A stretch of DNA of 9,116 nucleotides from Clostridia bacterium (lineage in GTDB: Bacteria > Bacillota > Clostridia > HGM11514), in the NCBI GenBank assembly GCA_900757255.1, contig CAAENE010000124.1, positions 1-9,116 on the forward strand, read 5' to 3'. Positions within the stretch are counted from its first letter, which is position 1; every line of letters begins with the position of its first letter. The notes beneath the pieces are model-generated. The model saw nothing but the letters and a program-made list of their open reading frames with translations, was not told where the DNA came from and ran no database searches. Shown piece after piece: positions 1-5,800 of this stretch. A program made the translations under genes and the position numbers.

Positions 1-1
1 A

Positions 2-466
2 TATTCAGATAGTATCATATCAGAGCTTCATTACCTAAATCACAAAATGAACCAAACTGGTATTTGCATTGAGATATTGAGCCAGCGCAAGAACCGGATT
101 CTTGTTTTGGTATATCGAAAAGAGAAGCTGGAAAAGTATTTATATTCCGAAGAAATAAGCAATTTTCTTGCAGACTGTGGTTATCCGCAAAAAAACGAAC
201 TTGATCCATATTTATCCTTCCTCAAAAAGCGTTTATTTTCCAGTATTGGATTTCCCCACGAAATCGGCGCATTTTTGGGATATCCGCTGCATGACATTTT
301 TGGATTTTTAAACCGGGACAAGGCAGTTTATACCGGTTACTGGAAGGTATATCAAAATGCAGATGAGGCAAAAAAGCTATTTGACCGGTATGATAAATGC
401 CGCAGTGCATTATTGCGGCACGTCAATTCCGGCAGAAGTATTGCCGAAATTTTCGGCGCAGCATAA
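2..466 (+). CDS. DUF3793 family protein, 5'-truncated by the window edge
   Basis: The reading frame is open to the left edge. The first in-frame ATG (position 47) is probably internal, because the upstream codons (YSDSIISELHYLNHK) read like the helix that precedes the 'IEILxxRKNRxLVLVYR' segment in this family, and no ribosome binding site precedes that ATG. About 154 residues are visible; from memory, full members run near 190-200 residues, so the N-terminus is missing. The diagnostic block is FPHEIGAFLGYPLHDIFGF followed by GYWKVY and FDRYDKCR. DUF3793 has no established biochemical role. In Clostridia it is often seen beside flavodoxin or iron-uptake genes, and flavodoxin follows here 55 nt downstream, so a link to iron or flavin metabolism is inferred from context only. 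No signal peptide or membrane segment is seen in the visible part. The family call is fairly secure; the function is unknown. Confidence 0.8.
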   Translation, partial: YSDSIISELHYLNHKMNQTGICIEILSQRKNRILVLVYRKEKLEKYLYSEEISNFLADCGYPQKNELDPYLSFLKKRLFSSIGFPHEIGAFLGYPLHDIFGFLNRDKAVYTGYWKVYQNADEAKKLFDRYDKCRSALLRHVNSGRSIAEIFGAA

Positions 467-471
467 TAACA

Positions 472-489
472 ATACAGGCAGGCCTGTAT
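472..489. promoter_or_regulatory. Perfect 18-base palindrome upstream of flavodoxin
   Basis: ATACAGGC-AG-GCCTGTAT is an exact inverted repeat with 8-base arms and a 2-base centre. It lies 5 nt after the DUF3793 stop codon and 32 nt before the flavodoxin ATG. It could be an operator for a dimeric repressor. As RNA it could form a 7-bp hairpin with a 4-nt loop. No T-tract follows, so it does not look like an intrinsic terminator. It does not resemble a classical AT-rich Fur box. The role is unknown. Confidence 0.4.
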
Positions 490-521
490 GAAATAACAAT
501 TATTCTATTAGGAGGTCTTTT

Positions 522-950
522 ATGAGTAAAGTAGCAGTGATTTATTGGAGCGGTACTGGCAATACAGAAGCAATGGCGTCTCTGGTAGCAGAGGGAATAA
601 CTTCTGCCGGCGCTGAAGCTTCTCTGCTGAAAGCAAATGAATTTTCACCGGACAGCATATCACAATATGATGCGCTCGCATTCGGTTGCCCCTCCATGGG
701 CGCAGAACAGCTTGAGGAAGAAGAATTTGAGCCAATGTTTAACGCCTGCGAGCCAATGCTAATGGGTAAAAAGATAGCACTTTTCGGCTCTTATGGCTGG
801 GGTGACGGCGAATGGATGCGCACCTGGGAAGAAACCTGTACTTCAGACGGCGCTGTTTTGGCATGCGAAAGCGTGATATGTAACGAGGCGCCGGATGATG
901 AAGCAGCAAATGCGTGCAAAGCTCTGGGAGAAGCACTTGCAAAGGCATAA
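522..950 (+). CDS. Flavodoxin, short-chain clostridial type
   Basis: A small soluble FMN-binding electron carrier of 142 residues that can replace ferredoxin in low-potential electron transfer, classically under iron limitation. The N-terminal phosphate loop is SGTGNT (residues 10-15). The flavin-contacting 50s loop is around CPSMG (56-60), followed by an acidic stretch LEEEEFEP. The 90s loop GSYGWGDGEW (89-98) supplies the aromatic residues (Tyr91/Trp93) expected to stack on the isoalloxazine ring. The length and these segments closely match the known Clostridium beijerinckii flavodoxin, with no long-chain insertion. The start is fixed by AGGAGGT at 510-516, five bases before the ATG. The gene follows the DUF3793 gene by 55 nt on the same strand and ends 38 nt before a strong terminator, so the two may be co-transcribed. 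The likely partners, such as pyruvate:ferredoxin oxidoreductase or hydrogenase, are not in view. Confidence 0.95.
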   Translation: MSKVAVIYWSGTGNTEAMASLVAEGITSAGAEASLLKANEFSPDSISQYDALAFGCPSMGAEQLEEEEFEPMFNACEPMLMGKKIALFGSYGWGDGEWMRTWEETCTSDGAVLACESVICNEAPDDEAANACKALGEALAKA

Positions 951-988
951 ATAAAGACAATATCCATCCATACATTCTTTTCATTTAA

Positions 989-1033
989 AAAGATTGCAGG
1001 ATTATACACATATCCTGCAATCTTTCTGTTTTT
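989..1033. terminator. Bidirectional intrinsic terminator between convergent genes
   Basis: A perfect 14-bp stem has arms AAAGATTGCAGGAT at 989-1002 and its exact complement at 1012-1025, with a 9-nt loop. On the plus strand it is followed by CTG and TTTTT (1029-1033), which would end flavodoxin transcription. Read on the minus strand, the stem runs directly into CTTTTTAAA (around 991-985), which would end the radical SAM transcript arriving from the right. It lies in the 110-nt gap between two convergent genes, as expected for a shared terminator. Confidence 0.9.
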
Positions 1034-1060
1034 GCGAAAGGAAATGATACAATATCTCCT

Positions 1061-2005
1061 TCAGTGCATCCATTTTTTCAGGGCACTTCCGTCAAGATAG
1101 TTACATTGATCTCCCTGACAGAAATTGTTTTCATTCATCCGCAGTTCAATTTCATCCTTGATTTTCCACCAGCTGGTATCCCAGTTGCAGAACAGCGCAT
1201 CTCCCTCCGGCGCGCGTGCCAGCAGGCGCTGGATAACGATATCCGGAGAGAGGAAACGCAGGAAAGTAATGACCCTCTCGACATATTCATCTTTTGAAAT
1301 AAGGGCGATCTCCCCTCTTTCAAACTGACGGCCCAGTTCGGATTCTTTTAAAATATATAAAGAGTGCAGCTTCACCATATCGACCCGCAGGGCTGACAAA
1401 ATCTTTGCACATTCGACTGCATCTTCTGTATCATCCCACGGCAGATTCAGGATAACATGGGCGGTCACCGGAAAATGGTACTGTTTGATTTTTAAGACGG
1501 CGTCTAAAAACTCCGCCAGAGTGTGGCCGCGGTTGATGTTCCGGAGCGTCCTGTAATTTACACTCTGAAGACCCAGTTCAAGCGAAAAATGCACCTGTTT
1601 GCTGTATGCCTCAAAAAGCTGTAAATAGGCGTCGTTGATACAGTCCGGCCGGGTGGACAGGCATATCTCAACGATATCGTCATATTCCAGCACCGTCCTG
1701 ATGTACCCTTTTAGCTCATTGACCGGAAGATAGGTATTGGTGTAATTTTGAAAATAAGCAATGAACTTTTTCGCGCCGTATCCTTTGCCGATGCGTTCCC
1801 GGTTTTGTTCGATTTGGCGGCGCAACGGTACGCTGTGATGATACATTTCAAATCCGGTTCCCTTTTCCCCGCAGAAAATACAGCCTTTGTCAGAAAGCGT
1901 TCCGTCCCGGTTGGGGCAGGTACAGGGCAGCGACAGAGGCAGCTTATACACCTTTTCTCCATATTTTTCCTTTAAATACTGCGAATAAACCCGGTACAGC
2001 GGCAT
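1061..2005 (-). CDS. TIGR01212 family radical SAM protein (YhcC/YtqA-like)
   Basis: A 314-residue radical SAM enzyme of the Elp3-like branch, matching the family's usual size of about 300. The 4Fe-4S ligand motif lies near the N-terminus, inside CTCPNRDGTLSDKGCIFC; the likely ligands are Cys30, Cys42 and Cys45 (C-x11-C-x2-C), and Cys28 is an extra cysteine. Further family blocks are FQNYTNTYLP, STRPDCI, SLELGLQS and HVILNLPWD. The substrate of the family is not established; a tRNA or other modification role has been supposed. The start is taken at ATG 2003-2005 because AAGGAG lies 8 nt upstream (2019-2014, minus). The frame can be extended nine codons to a TTG at 2032, but that would put this ribosome binding site inside the coding region. 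The gene is divergent from the DUF4364 gene (83 nt between start codons) and converges on the terminator at 989-1033. Confidence 0.92.
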   Translation of the reverse strand: MPLYRVYSQYLKEKYGEKVYKLPLSLPCTCPNRDGTLSDKGCIFCGEKGTGFEMYHHSVPLRRQIEQNRERIGKGYGAKKFIAYFQNYTNTYLPVNELKGYIRTVLEYDDIVEICLSTRPDCINDAYLQLFEAYSKQVHFSLELGLQSVNYRTLRNINRGHTLAEFLDAVLKIKQYHFPVTAHVILNLPWDDTEDAVECAKILSALRVDMVKLHSLYILKESELGRQFERGEIALISKDEYVERVITFLRFLSPDIVIQRLLARAPEGDALFCNWDTSWWKIKDEIELRMNENNFCQGDQCNYLDGSALKKWMH

Positions 2006-2013
2006 AAAAAATT

Positions 2014-2019
2014 CTCCTT
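2014..2019 (-). promoter_or_regulatory. Ribosome binding site deciding the radical SAM start
   Basis: On the minus strand this reads AAGGAG, 8 nt before ATG 2005. It lies inside the longer TTG-initiated frame and so favours the shorter protein. The same bases touch the -35 region of the divergent plus-strand promoter. Confidence 0.75.
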
Positions 2020-2046
2020 TGCAAAAAGCCAAATTTGTGGTATACT
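2019..2046 (+). promoter_or_regulatory. Sigma-A-like promoter with extended -10 for the plus-strand operon
   Basis: TTGCAA (2019-2024) stands 16 nt before TATACT (2041-2046), and TGG directly before the -10 gives the extended TGn element. Transcription would begin near 2053, leaving a short leader before the DUF4364 start at 2089. This is the only convincing promoter in the plus-strand block. The -10 region reads TAGTAT on the other strand, so it could also contribute to a divergent promoter for the radical SAM gene, but no good minus-strand -35 was found. Confidence 0.6.
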
Positions 2047-2073
2047 ATTACGAAGAAATTTTAAAGGCTTTTC

Positions 2074-2078
2074 GGAGG
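2074..2078 (+). promoter_or_regulatory. Ribosome binding site deciding the DUF4364 start
   Basis: GGAGG lies only 1 nt before the ATG at 2080 but 10 nt before the ATG at 2089. Spacing therefore favours the second ATG, trimming three residues. Confidence 0.7.
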
Positions 2079-2088
2079 AATGTCAAGT

Positions 2089-2607
2089 ATGAAAAGAATG
2101 CGGCTGGAACCGCTTGAAATCAAGCTCTTGATCCTGTATATCATCAAAACGGCCAATAAGCCGCTGACCGCTGTAGAGATTACCGATATTGTGCTGGCGG
2201 ATTCGGTGCTGGATTTTTTTGAAACACACCAGTATTTGTCCGAGCTTGTCGATAACGAACAGGTGGTTTTAAATGAAGATCACACGTATTCCCTCTCGCA
2301 TGACGCAGAAGACGCAGTCGATTATTTCAATAATAAAATCCCTTTTTCTATTAAAGAAAAAATCTATCACGAAATTACAAAGCTGAATCATAAATTGGAA
2401 AGCGATTCCCTGATTGCGGCGCAATGCTATTCCATTGACGGAATTGAATATGAAGTCAGCCTTTCGGTCAATGAAAATCAAACAACTAATCTAATGAAGC
2501 TTTCCTTCCGCGTCGTCGGGCGTGAAACGGCGGAAAATATCTGTAAACGCTGGAAAGAGGATAATGCAAAAATATACGGCAGTATCATAGAACTGCTGGC
2601 AAAGTAA
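2089..2607 (+). CDS. DUF4364 family winged-helix protein
   Basis: A soluble protein of 172 residues, typical for DUF4364, a Firmicutes family of unknown function. The N-terminal third (PLEIKLLILYIIKTANKPLT, then EITDIVL, QYLSELVDNEQV and a strand pair ending in YSLSHDAEDAV) has the helix-helix-wing order of a winged helix-turn-helix fold. The remainder begins at a conserved-looking NNKIPFSIKEKI segment and continues as an alpha/beta domain. No membrane segment is seen. It is the first gene after the promoter at 2019-2046 and lies 12 nt before the glycosyltransferase gene, so it is well placed to regulate its own operon; that role is inference. The start is set by GGAGG at 2074-2078. The family call is good; DNA binding is unproven. 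Confidence 0.85.
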   Translation: MKRMRLEPLEIKLLILYIIKTANKPLTAVEITDIVLADSVLDFFETHQYLSELVDNEQVVLNEDHTYSLSHDAEDAVDYFNNKIPFSIKEKIYHEITKLNHKLESDSLIAAQCYSIDGIEYEVSLSVNENQTTNLMKLSFRVVGRETAENICKRWKEDNAKIYGSIIELLAK

Positions 2608-2619
2608 AAAAAGGAGTAA

Positions 2620-3354
2620 ATGGAGGCGGATTGCTTGAAAACTGATATATTGGGGGTACAGGTCGATAATGTCACAATGGAGGAAGCGTATCAAAAGCTG
2701 CTTTCTCTTCTCAAAGAGGATAAAACTTCAATGATTATTACACCAAATTCTGAGATCCTGTATGCGGCATACCACGATCCGGAATTGTTTGCAGTTTTGA
2801 ACCGAGCAGATATGCTGATAGCGGACGGCATTGGTGTAGTGTACGCGTCAAAAATACTGAAAAAGCCGCTGCCCGAACGGGTGGCCGGATTCGACCTGTT
2901 AAGCCGGGTAATGGAACATGCGGCTGAACAAAACATCAAGCTGTTTTTTCTCGGAGCAAAGCCGGGTGTGGCCGACGCAGCAAAGGAAAAGCTAAAAGAA
3001 AAATATCCCGGAATTCAAATCGTGGGTACGAACGACGGGTATTTTAAAGATGAAAACGATGTCATAGAAAAAATCAACAACAGCGGAGCAGACCTGCTGC
3101 TCGTCTGTCTCGGCGCGCCAAAGCAGGAATTTTTCATGGACCGCTGGAAAGATAAGCTGAAGGTAAAAGCCTGCATCGGAGCCGGCGGAAGCCTGGACGT
3201 CTTTGCAGGAACGGTGAAGCGTGCGCCTGCATTTTTCTGCAAGTTCGGCCTGGAATGGTTTTACAGGCTGATCAAAGAGCCATGGCGACTGGGACGGATG
3301 ATGAACCTTCCGAAATTTATTTTATATGTGTATCACAGGAGGAACAAAGGATGA
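2620..3354 (+). CDS. WecG/TagA/CpsF family glycosyltransferase (GT26)
   Basis: In well-studied members this family transfers N-acetylmannosamine (or a related sugar) from UDP to GlcNAc-diphospho-undecaprenol at the inner face of the membrane, the committed step of wall teichoic acid linkage-unit synthesis; WecG and CpsF members act on other polymers. Visible motifs are TPNSE (41-45), ADGIG (68-72) with the probable catalytic Asp69, RVAGFD (87-92), GAPKQE (165-170), GGSLDVFAG (189-197), RAP (201-203) and the basic C-terminal appendage GLEWFYRLIKEP (210-221), which in the family helps membrane association. Length is 244 residues, as usual. Two starts compete: ATG 2620, 3 nt after AAGGAG, and TTG 2635, 8 nt after GGAGG, which would give a protein beginning KTDILGVQVDN as family members usually do. 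The stop overlaps the thyX start by 4 nt (ATGA). No other teichoic acid gene is in view, so the polymer is unknown. Confidence 0.93.
   Translation: MEADCLKTDILGVQVDNVTMEEAYQKLLSLLKEDKTSMIITPNSEILYAAYHDPELFAVLNRADMLIADGIGVVYASKILKKPLPERVAGFDLLSRVMEHAAEQNIKLFFLGAKPGVADAAKEKLKEKYPGIQIVGTNDGYFKDENDVIEKINNSGADLLLVCLGAPKQEFFMDRWKDKLKVKACIGAGGSLDVFAGTVKRAPAFFCKFGLEWFYRLIKEPWRLGRMMNLPKFILYVYHRRNKG
2622..2626 (+). promoter_or_regulatory. Second Shine-Dalgarno-like site for the glycosyltransferase
   Basis: GGAGG begins within the annotated ATG (2620-2622) and stands 8 nt before an in-frame TTG at 2635. Its ideal spacing makes TTG 2635 a serious alternative start, removing five residues. Confidence 0.4.
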
Positions 3355-4109
3355 AAGTAGAATTGCTGCAATATACGCCCGAACCGGAAAAAACAGTGGC
3401 AGTCGCCGCAAAGCTGTGCTATTCCGGTGCGGAAATCGACAATATTATGGATGGACTGGACCGGGAAAGCACCGAAAAATTCATTGCAAAGCTGTCTGAT
3501 ATGGGCCACGAAAGCCCTTTTGAGCATATCAGCTTTACCTTTGGCATCAGCGGCGTTTCCCGCTCCCTGTTAGCGCAGATTACCCGGCATCGTATCGCCT
3601 CCTTTTCCGTCCGGTCGCAGCGGTATGTGAAAGAAGGTCAGTTCACCTATGTTGTTCCGCCTGAAATCGAACAGGATGATACAGCGCGGGAACTTTTTTT
3701 AAAATCCATGGAGCAGGCCAATACCAACTATAATCAGCTGGCGGACCTTCTTTTTGAGAAGCATTATCATAAGTTGTTGCAAAGCGGCATGAGCGAGAAA
3801 AAAGCGAAAATGACCGCTGAAAAGGCAGCCATTGAGGACGCGCGTTTCGTTCTGCCCAATGCCTGCGAAACCAAGATGATCGTTACCATGAACGCAAGGA
3901 GCCTGTTCCACTTTTTTCATCTGCGCTGCTGTGAACGTGCGCAGTGGGAAATCCGGGCGCTTGCTATCGCCATGCTGAAGCTGGTAAAAGAGGCTGCTCC
4001 CGCTGTTTTCAAAAACGCCGGACCTTCCTGCATCGAGGGTCCATGTCCCGAAGGCATGAAAAGCTGCGGTAAAATGGAAGAGAAAAGGGCATATTTCTCT
4101 GCCCTCTGA
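3351..4109 (+). CDS. thyX: Flavin-dependent thymidylate synthase ThyX
   Basis: Converts dUMP to dTMP using methylene-THF as carbon donor and reduced FAD as hydride carrier, releasing THF rather than the dihydrofolate made by ThyA. The protein has 252 residues. The ThyX signature RHR-x7-S is exact: Arg79-His80-Arg81 then Ser89, followed by QRY (90-92). Other family blocks are GHESPFEH (52-59), RFVLPNA (165-171), and MNARSLFHFFHLRCCERAQWEIR (180-202), which includes the arginine of the dUMP site. The C-terminus carries a cysteine group at 227, 232 and 239, which I recall from other clostridial ThyX proteins. The open frame extends upstream to 3255, but the start is ATG 3351: AGGAGG (3337-3342) sits 8 nt before it and it overlaps the glycosyltransferase stop as ATGA, implying translational coupling. 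The dTMP kinase, the next pathway step, follows after 83 nt. Confidence 0.97.
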   Translation: MKVELLQYTPEPEKTVAVAAKLCYSGAEIDNIMDGLDRESTEKFIAKLSDMGHESPFEHISFTFGISGVSRSLLAQITRHRIASFSVRSQRYVKEGQFTYVVPPEIEQDDTARELFLKSMEQANTNYNQLADLLFEKHYHKLLQSGMSEKKAKMTAEKAAIEDARFVLPNACETKMIVTMNARSLFHFFHLRCCERAQWEIRALAIAMLKLVKEAAPAVFKNAGPSCIEGPCPEGMKSCGKMEEKRAYFSAL

Positions 4110-4138
4110 TAAAGAATAAAGCGTACCTATAGTGATGG

Positions 4139-4162
4139 TTCGCCTGCGGACAGGCATACGAA
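4139..4162 (+). other. Small imperfect hairpin in the thyX-tmk gap
   Basis: GCCTG (4142-4146) and CAGGC (4151-4155) form a 5-bp stem with a CGGA loop. Flanking TTC (4139-4141) and GAA (4160-4162) can extend it across a 4-nt bulge. No T-tract follows, so it is not a standard terminator. It lies in the largest gap of the operon and might be a processing or leader structure, or chance. No clear promoter was found in 4110-4192. Confidence 0.25.
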
Positions 4163-4179
4163 ACAAATCAATGCTTTGC

Positions 4180-4184
4180 GGAGG
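4180..4184 (+). promoter_or_regulatory. Ribosome binding site deciding the dTMP kinase start
   Basis: GGAGG is 2 nt from a TTG at 4187 but 8 nt from ATG 4193. This supports initiation at 4193. Confidence 0.7.
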
Positions 4185-4192
4185 TTTTGAAA

Positions 4193-4873
4193 ATGATGGG
4201 CAAACTGATCGTAATAGAAGGCGTGGACGGAAGCGGCAAGGAGACCCAAAGCAACCTGCTGTTCGAACGTCTTAAAAAAAGCAATGACAATGTTACAAAA
4301 ATAACTTTTCCCGACTATAACAGTCCCTCTTCTTCCCTGGTAAAGATGTACCTTGCGGGAGAATTCGGACAGGACGCGGACGGCGTTGACCCTTACCCGC
4401 CCTCGGTCTTTTATGCGGCTGACCGATATGCGTCCTATAAAACAAAATGGGAAAAGGAATATCTGTCCGGCGGCATCATCATAGCAGACCGCTATATGAC
4501 CTCCAATCTGATCCATCAAAGCTGCAAAATCAATGATTTTTCGGAGCGGGAGCGCTATTTCAACTGGCTCATTGAGTTTGAATACCGTATTATGAAAATT
4601 CCCGAACCGGATATCGTCTTTTTTCTGGATATGCCGCCCGCATACAGTGCGCAGCTCCGCGTGGGGCGCAGCAATAAAATCACCGGCGGGCGGACTCTTG
4701 ACATTCACGAAAAGGATCCTGCCTTTCTTCAAAAATCCTATGACAACGCCAATCTGGTGGCCGATAAGTTCAAATGGATCCGAATCAGCTGCGTAAGCGG
4801 CGGTAAAATCCGGCCGATCGAAGAAATCCATAACGAAATTTACAGGATAACGAAACCAAAGTTATATCAATAA
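4193..4873 (+). CDS. tmk: Thymidylate (dTMP) kinase, divergent clostridial type
   Basis: Phosphorylates dTMP to dTDP with ATP, the step after ThyX. The protein has 226 residues. The P-loop is GVDGSGKETQ (10-19); the residue after the P-loop lysine is Glu17 rather than the usual Ser or Thr, with Thr18 next. Further kinase features are FPDY (39-42), AADRYAS (75-81) with the dTMP-contacting arginine, ADRYMTSN (98-105) as the DRY/DRH motif, and the strand FFLDMPP (143-149). The lid segment is LRVGRSNKITGGRTLDIHEKD, which lacks the common E-R-x-x-x-R lid pattern but has the DIHEKD seen in related Firmicute kinases. The ATG at 4193 is preferred over an in-frame TTG at 4187 because GGAGG (4180-4184) lies 8 nt before it. 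DUF2156 follows after 45 nt. The assignment rests on motifs and the thyX neighbour; another nucleoside monophosphate kinase is less likely. Confidence 0.92.
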   Translation: MMGKLIVIEGVDGSGKETQSNLLFERLKKSNDNVTKITFPDYNSPSSSLVKMYLAGEFGQDADGVDPYPPSVFYAADRYASYKTKWEKEYLSGGIIIADRYMTSNLIHQSCKINDFSERERYFNWLIEFEYRIMKIPEPDIVFFLDMPPAYSAQLRVGRSNKITGGRTLDIHEKDPAFLQKSYDNANLVADKFKWIRISCVSGGKIRPIEEIHNEIYRITKPKLYQ

Positions 4874-4918
4874 GAACGAATATGCCAGGCACCCCTGACA
4901 GAATAAGGAGTCATTTTC

Positions 4919-5800
4919 ATGGAATTCAAACAGATAGCATTATCTGACAAAACGTTATTTGACCAATACTTAAAAATCAATCAATACCCCCATTCCCAGT
5001 TTAATTTTACGAATATCTTTATGTGGGGCGATTTTATCAATATGAAGTACGCTCTGCTCGATGATTTTCTGTGTATCGGCGGGAACTGCAAAAGCCTTTG
5101 CAATTATTTGCTGTATCCCTTGGGAAAGGGCAGCAAGAAGGCTGTTATAGAGAAAATAATCGATTTTTACCAGGGAAATTTCCGGTTCCTGATTTTAAAC
5201 GATGAAATGCTTCGTGAGCTGGAACAGTTCTTCCCCGGCGAGTTTGAAGTATTCGATATGCGCAATTCGTATGATTATGTGTATAATGCCGAAGATTTAA
5301 TCAATTTGACCGGCAAAAAATATCACAGCAAGCGCAATCATATCAATAAATTCAAGCAATTATATCAGTATGAATATGTTAAGCTGACGCGGGAGACGCT
5401 TCCTCTTTGCAAGGAAGTGGAGGAATACTGGATTGCAAAAAGCGATATGCCGGAAGAAGAAAAGGCGCATGAGAGGGCCGCAACCTTCAAAGCGCTCGAC
5501 AATTTCGAATATTTGGGCGCTGTGGGCGGAATCATTACTGTTGAAGGCGAGCCTGTCGCTTTTTCGCTGGGCGAAATGATGACCGATGACATGGCTCTGA
5601 TACACCTGGAAAAAGCCAAAACGGAATTTGAGGGCAGCTATACGGTGATCAACAATGAATTTGTAAAACATGAATTTGCCGGCGCAAAATGGATCAACCG
5701 CGAAGAGGATATGGGCCTGCCGAGCCTTCGAAAGGCCAAAACCTCCTACCGGCCGGTATTTTTAAATGAAGCAAAGGGCGCAAAATATGTCGGAAAATAA
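4919..5800 (+). CDS. DUF2156 domain-containing protein (MprF C-terminal-like, GNAT fold)
   Basis: A soluble protein of 293 residues resembling DUF2156, the domain that in MprF uses aminoacyl-tRNA to modify phosphatidylglycerol. Here the domain stands alone: there is no flippase or other membrane segment, so the substrate need not be a lipid. Recognisable parts are an N-terminal half with NFTNIFMWGDF (29-39) and LCIGGN, the linker NLTGKKYHSKRNHINKF (around 129-145), EEYWIAKSD, and a C-terminal GNAT-like half with GEPVAFSLGE, VINNEFVKHEF and INREEDMGLPSLRKAK. The start has AAGGAG (4905-4910) 8 nt upstream. The last 14 nt overlap the next gene, an acetyltransferase, suggesting coupled synthesis and possibly a shared task. 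The family is fairly clear; the reaction is unknown. Confidence 0.85.
   Translation: MEFKQIALSDKTLFDQYLKINQYPHSQFNFTNIFMWGDFINMKYALLDDFLCIGGNCKSLCNYLLYPLGKGSKKAVIEKIIDFYQGNFRFLILNDEMLRELEQFFPGEFEVFDMRNSYDYVYNAEDLINLTGKKYHSKRNHINKFKQLYQYEYVKLTRETLPLCKEVEEYWIAKSDMPEEEKAHERAATFKALDNFEYLGAVGGIITVEGEPVAFSLGEMMTDDMALIHLEKAKTEFEGSYTVINNEFVKHEFAGAKWINREEDMGLPSLRKAKTSYRPVFLNEAKGAKYVGK

Noticed and set aside
3255..3350. N-terminal extension of ThyX by 32 codons
   Set aside because: The extension lies within the conserved C-terminus of the glycosyltransferase in another frame. The ATG at 3351 has AGGAGG at good spacing and matches the ThyX N-terminus.
4086..4105. AGGGC/GCCCT inverted repeat at the end of thyX as a terminator
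   Set aside because: The stem is only 5 bp, lies inside coding sequence and has no T-tract after it.
3699..4166. Minus-strand open frame of 155 codons
   Set aside because: It is antisense to thyX, with no recognisable protein features.
4127..4831. Long minus-strand open frame of 234 codons
   Set aside because: It lies antisense over the dTMP kinase, which has clear motifs and a ribosome binding site. The minus frame shows no family motif and reflects codon bias of the real gene.
4886..4897. CAGG/CCTG mini-hairpin before the DUF2156 gene
   Set aside because: A 4-bp stem is expected by chance, and there is no U-tract or other support.
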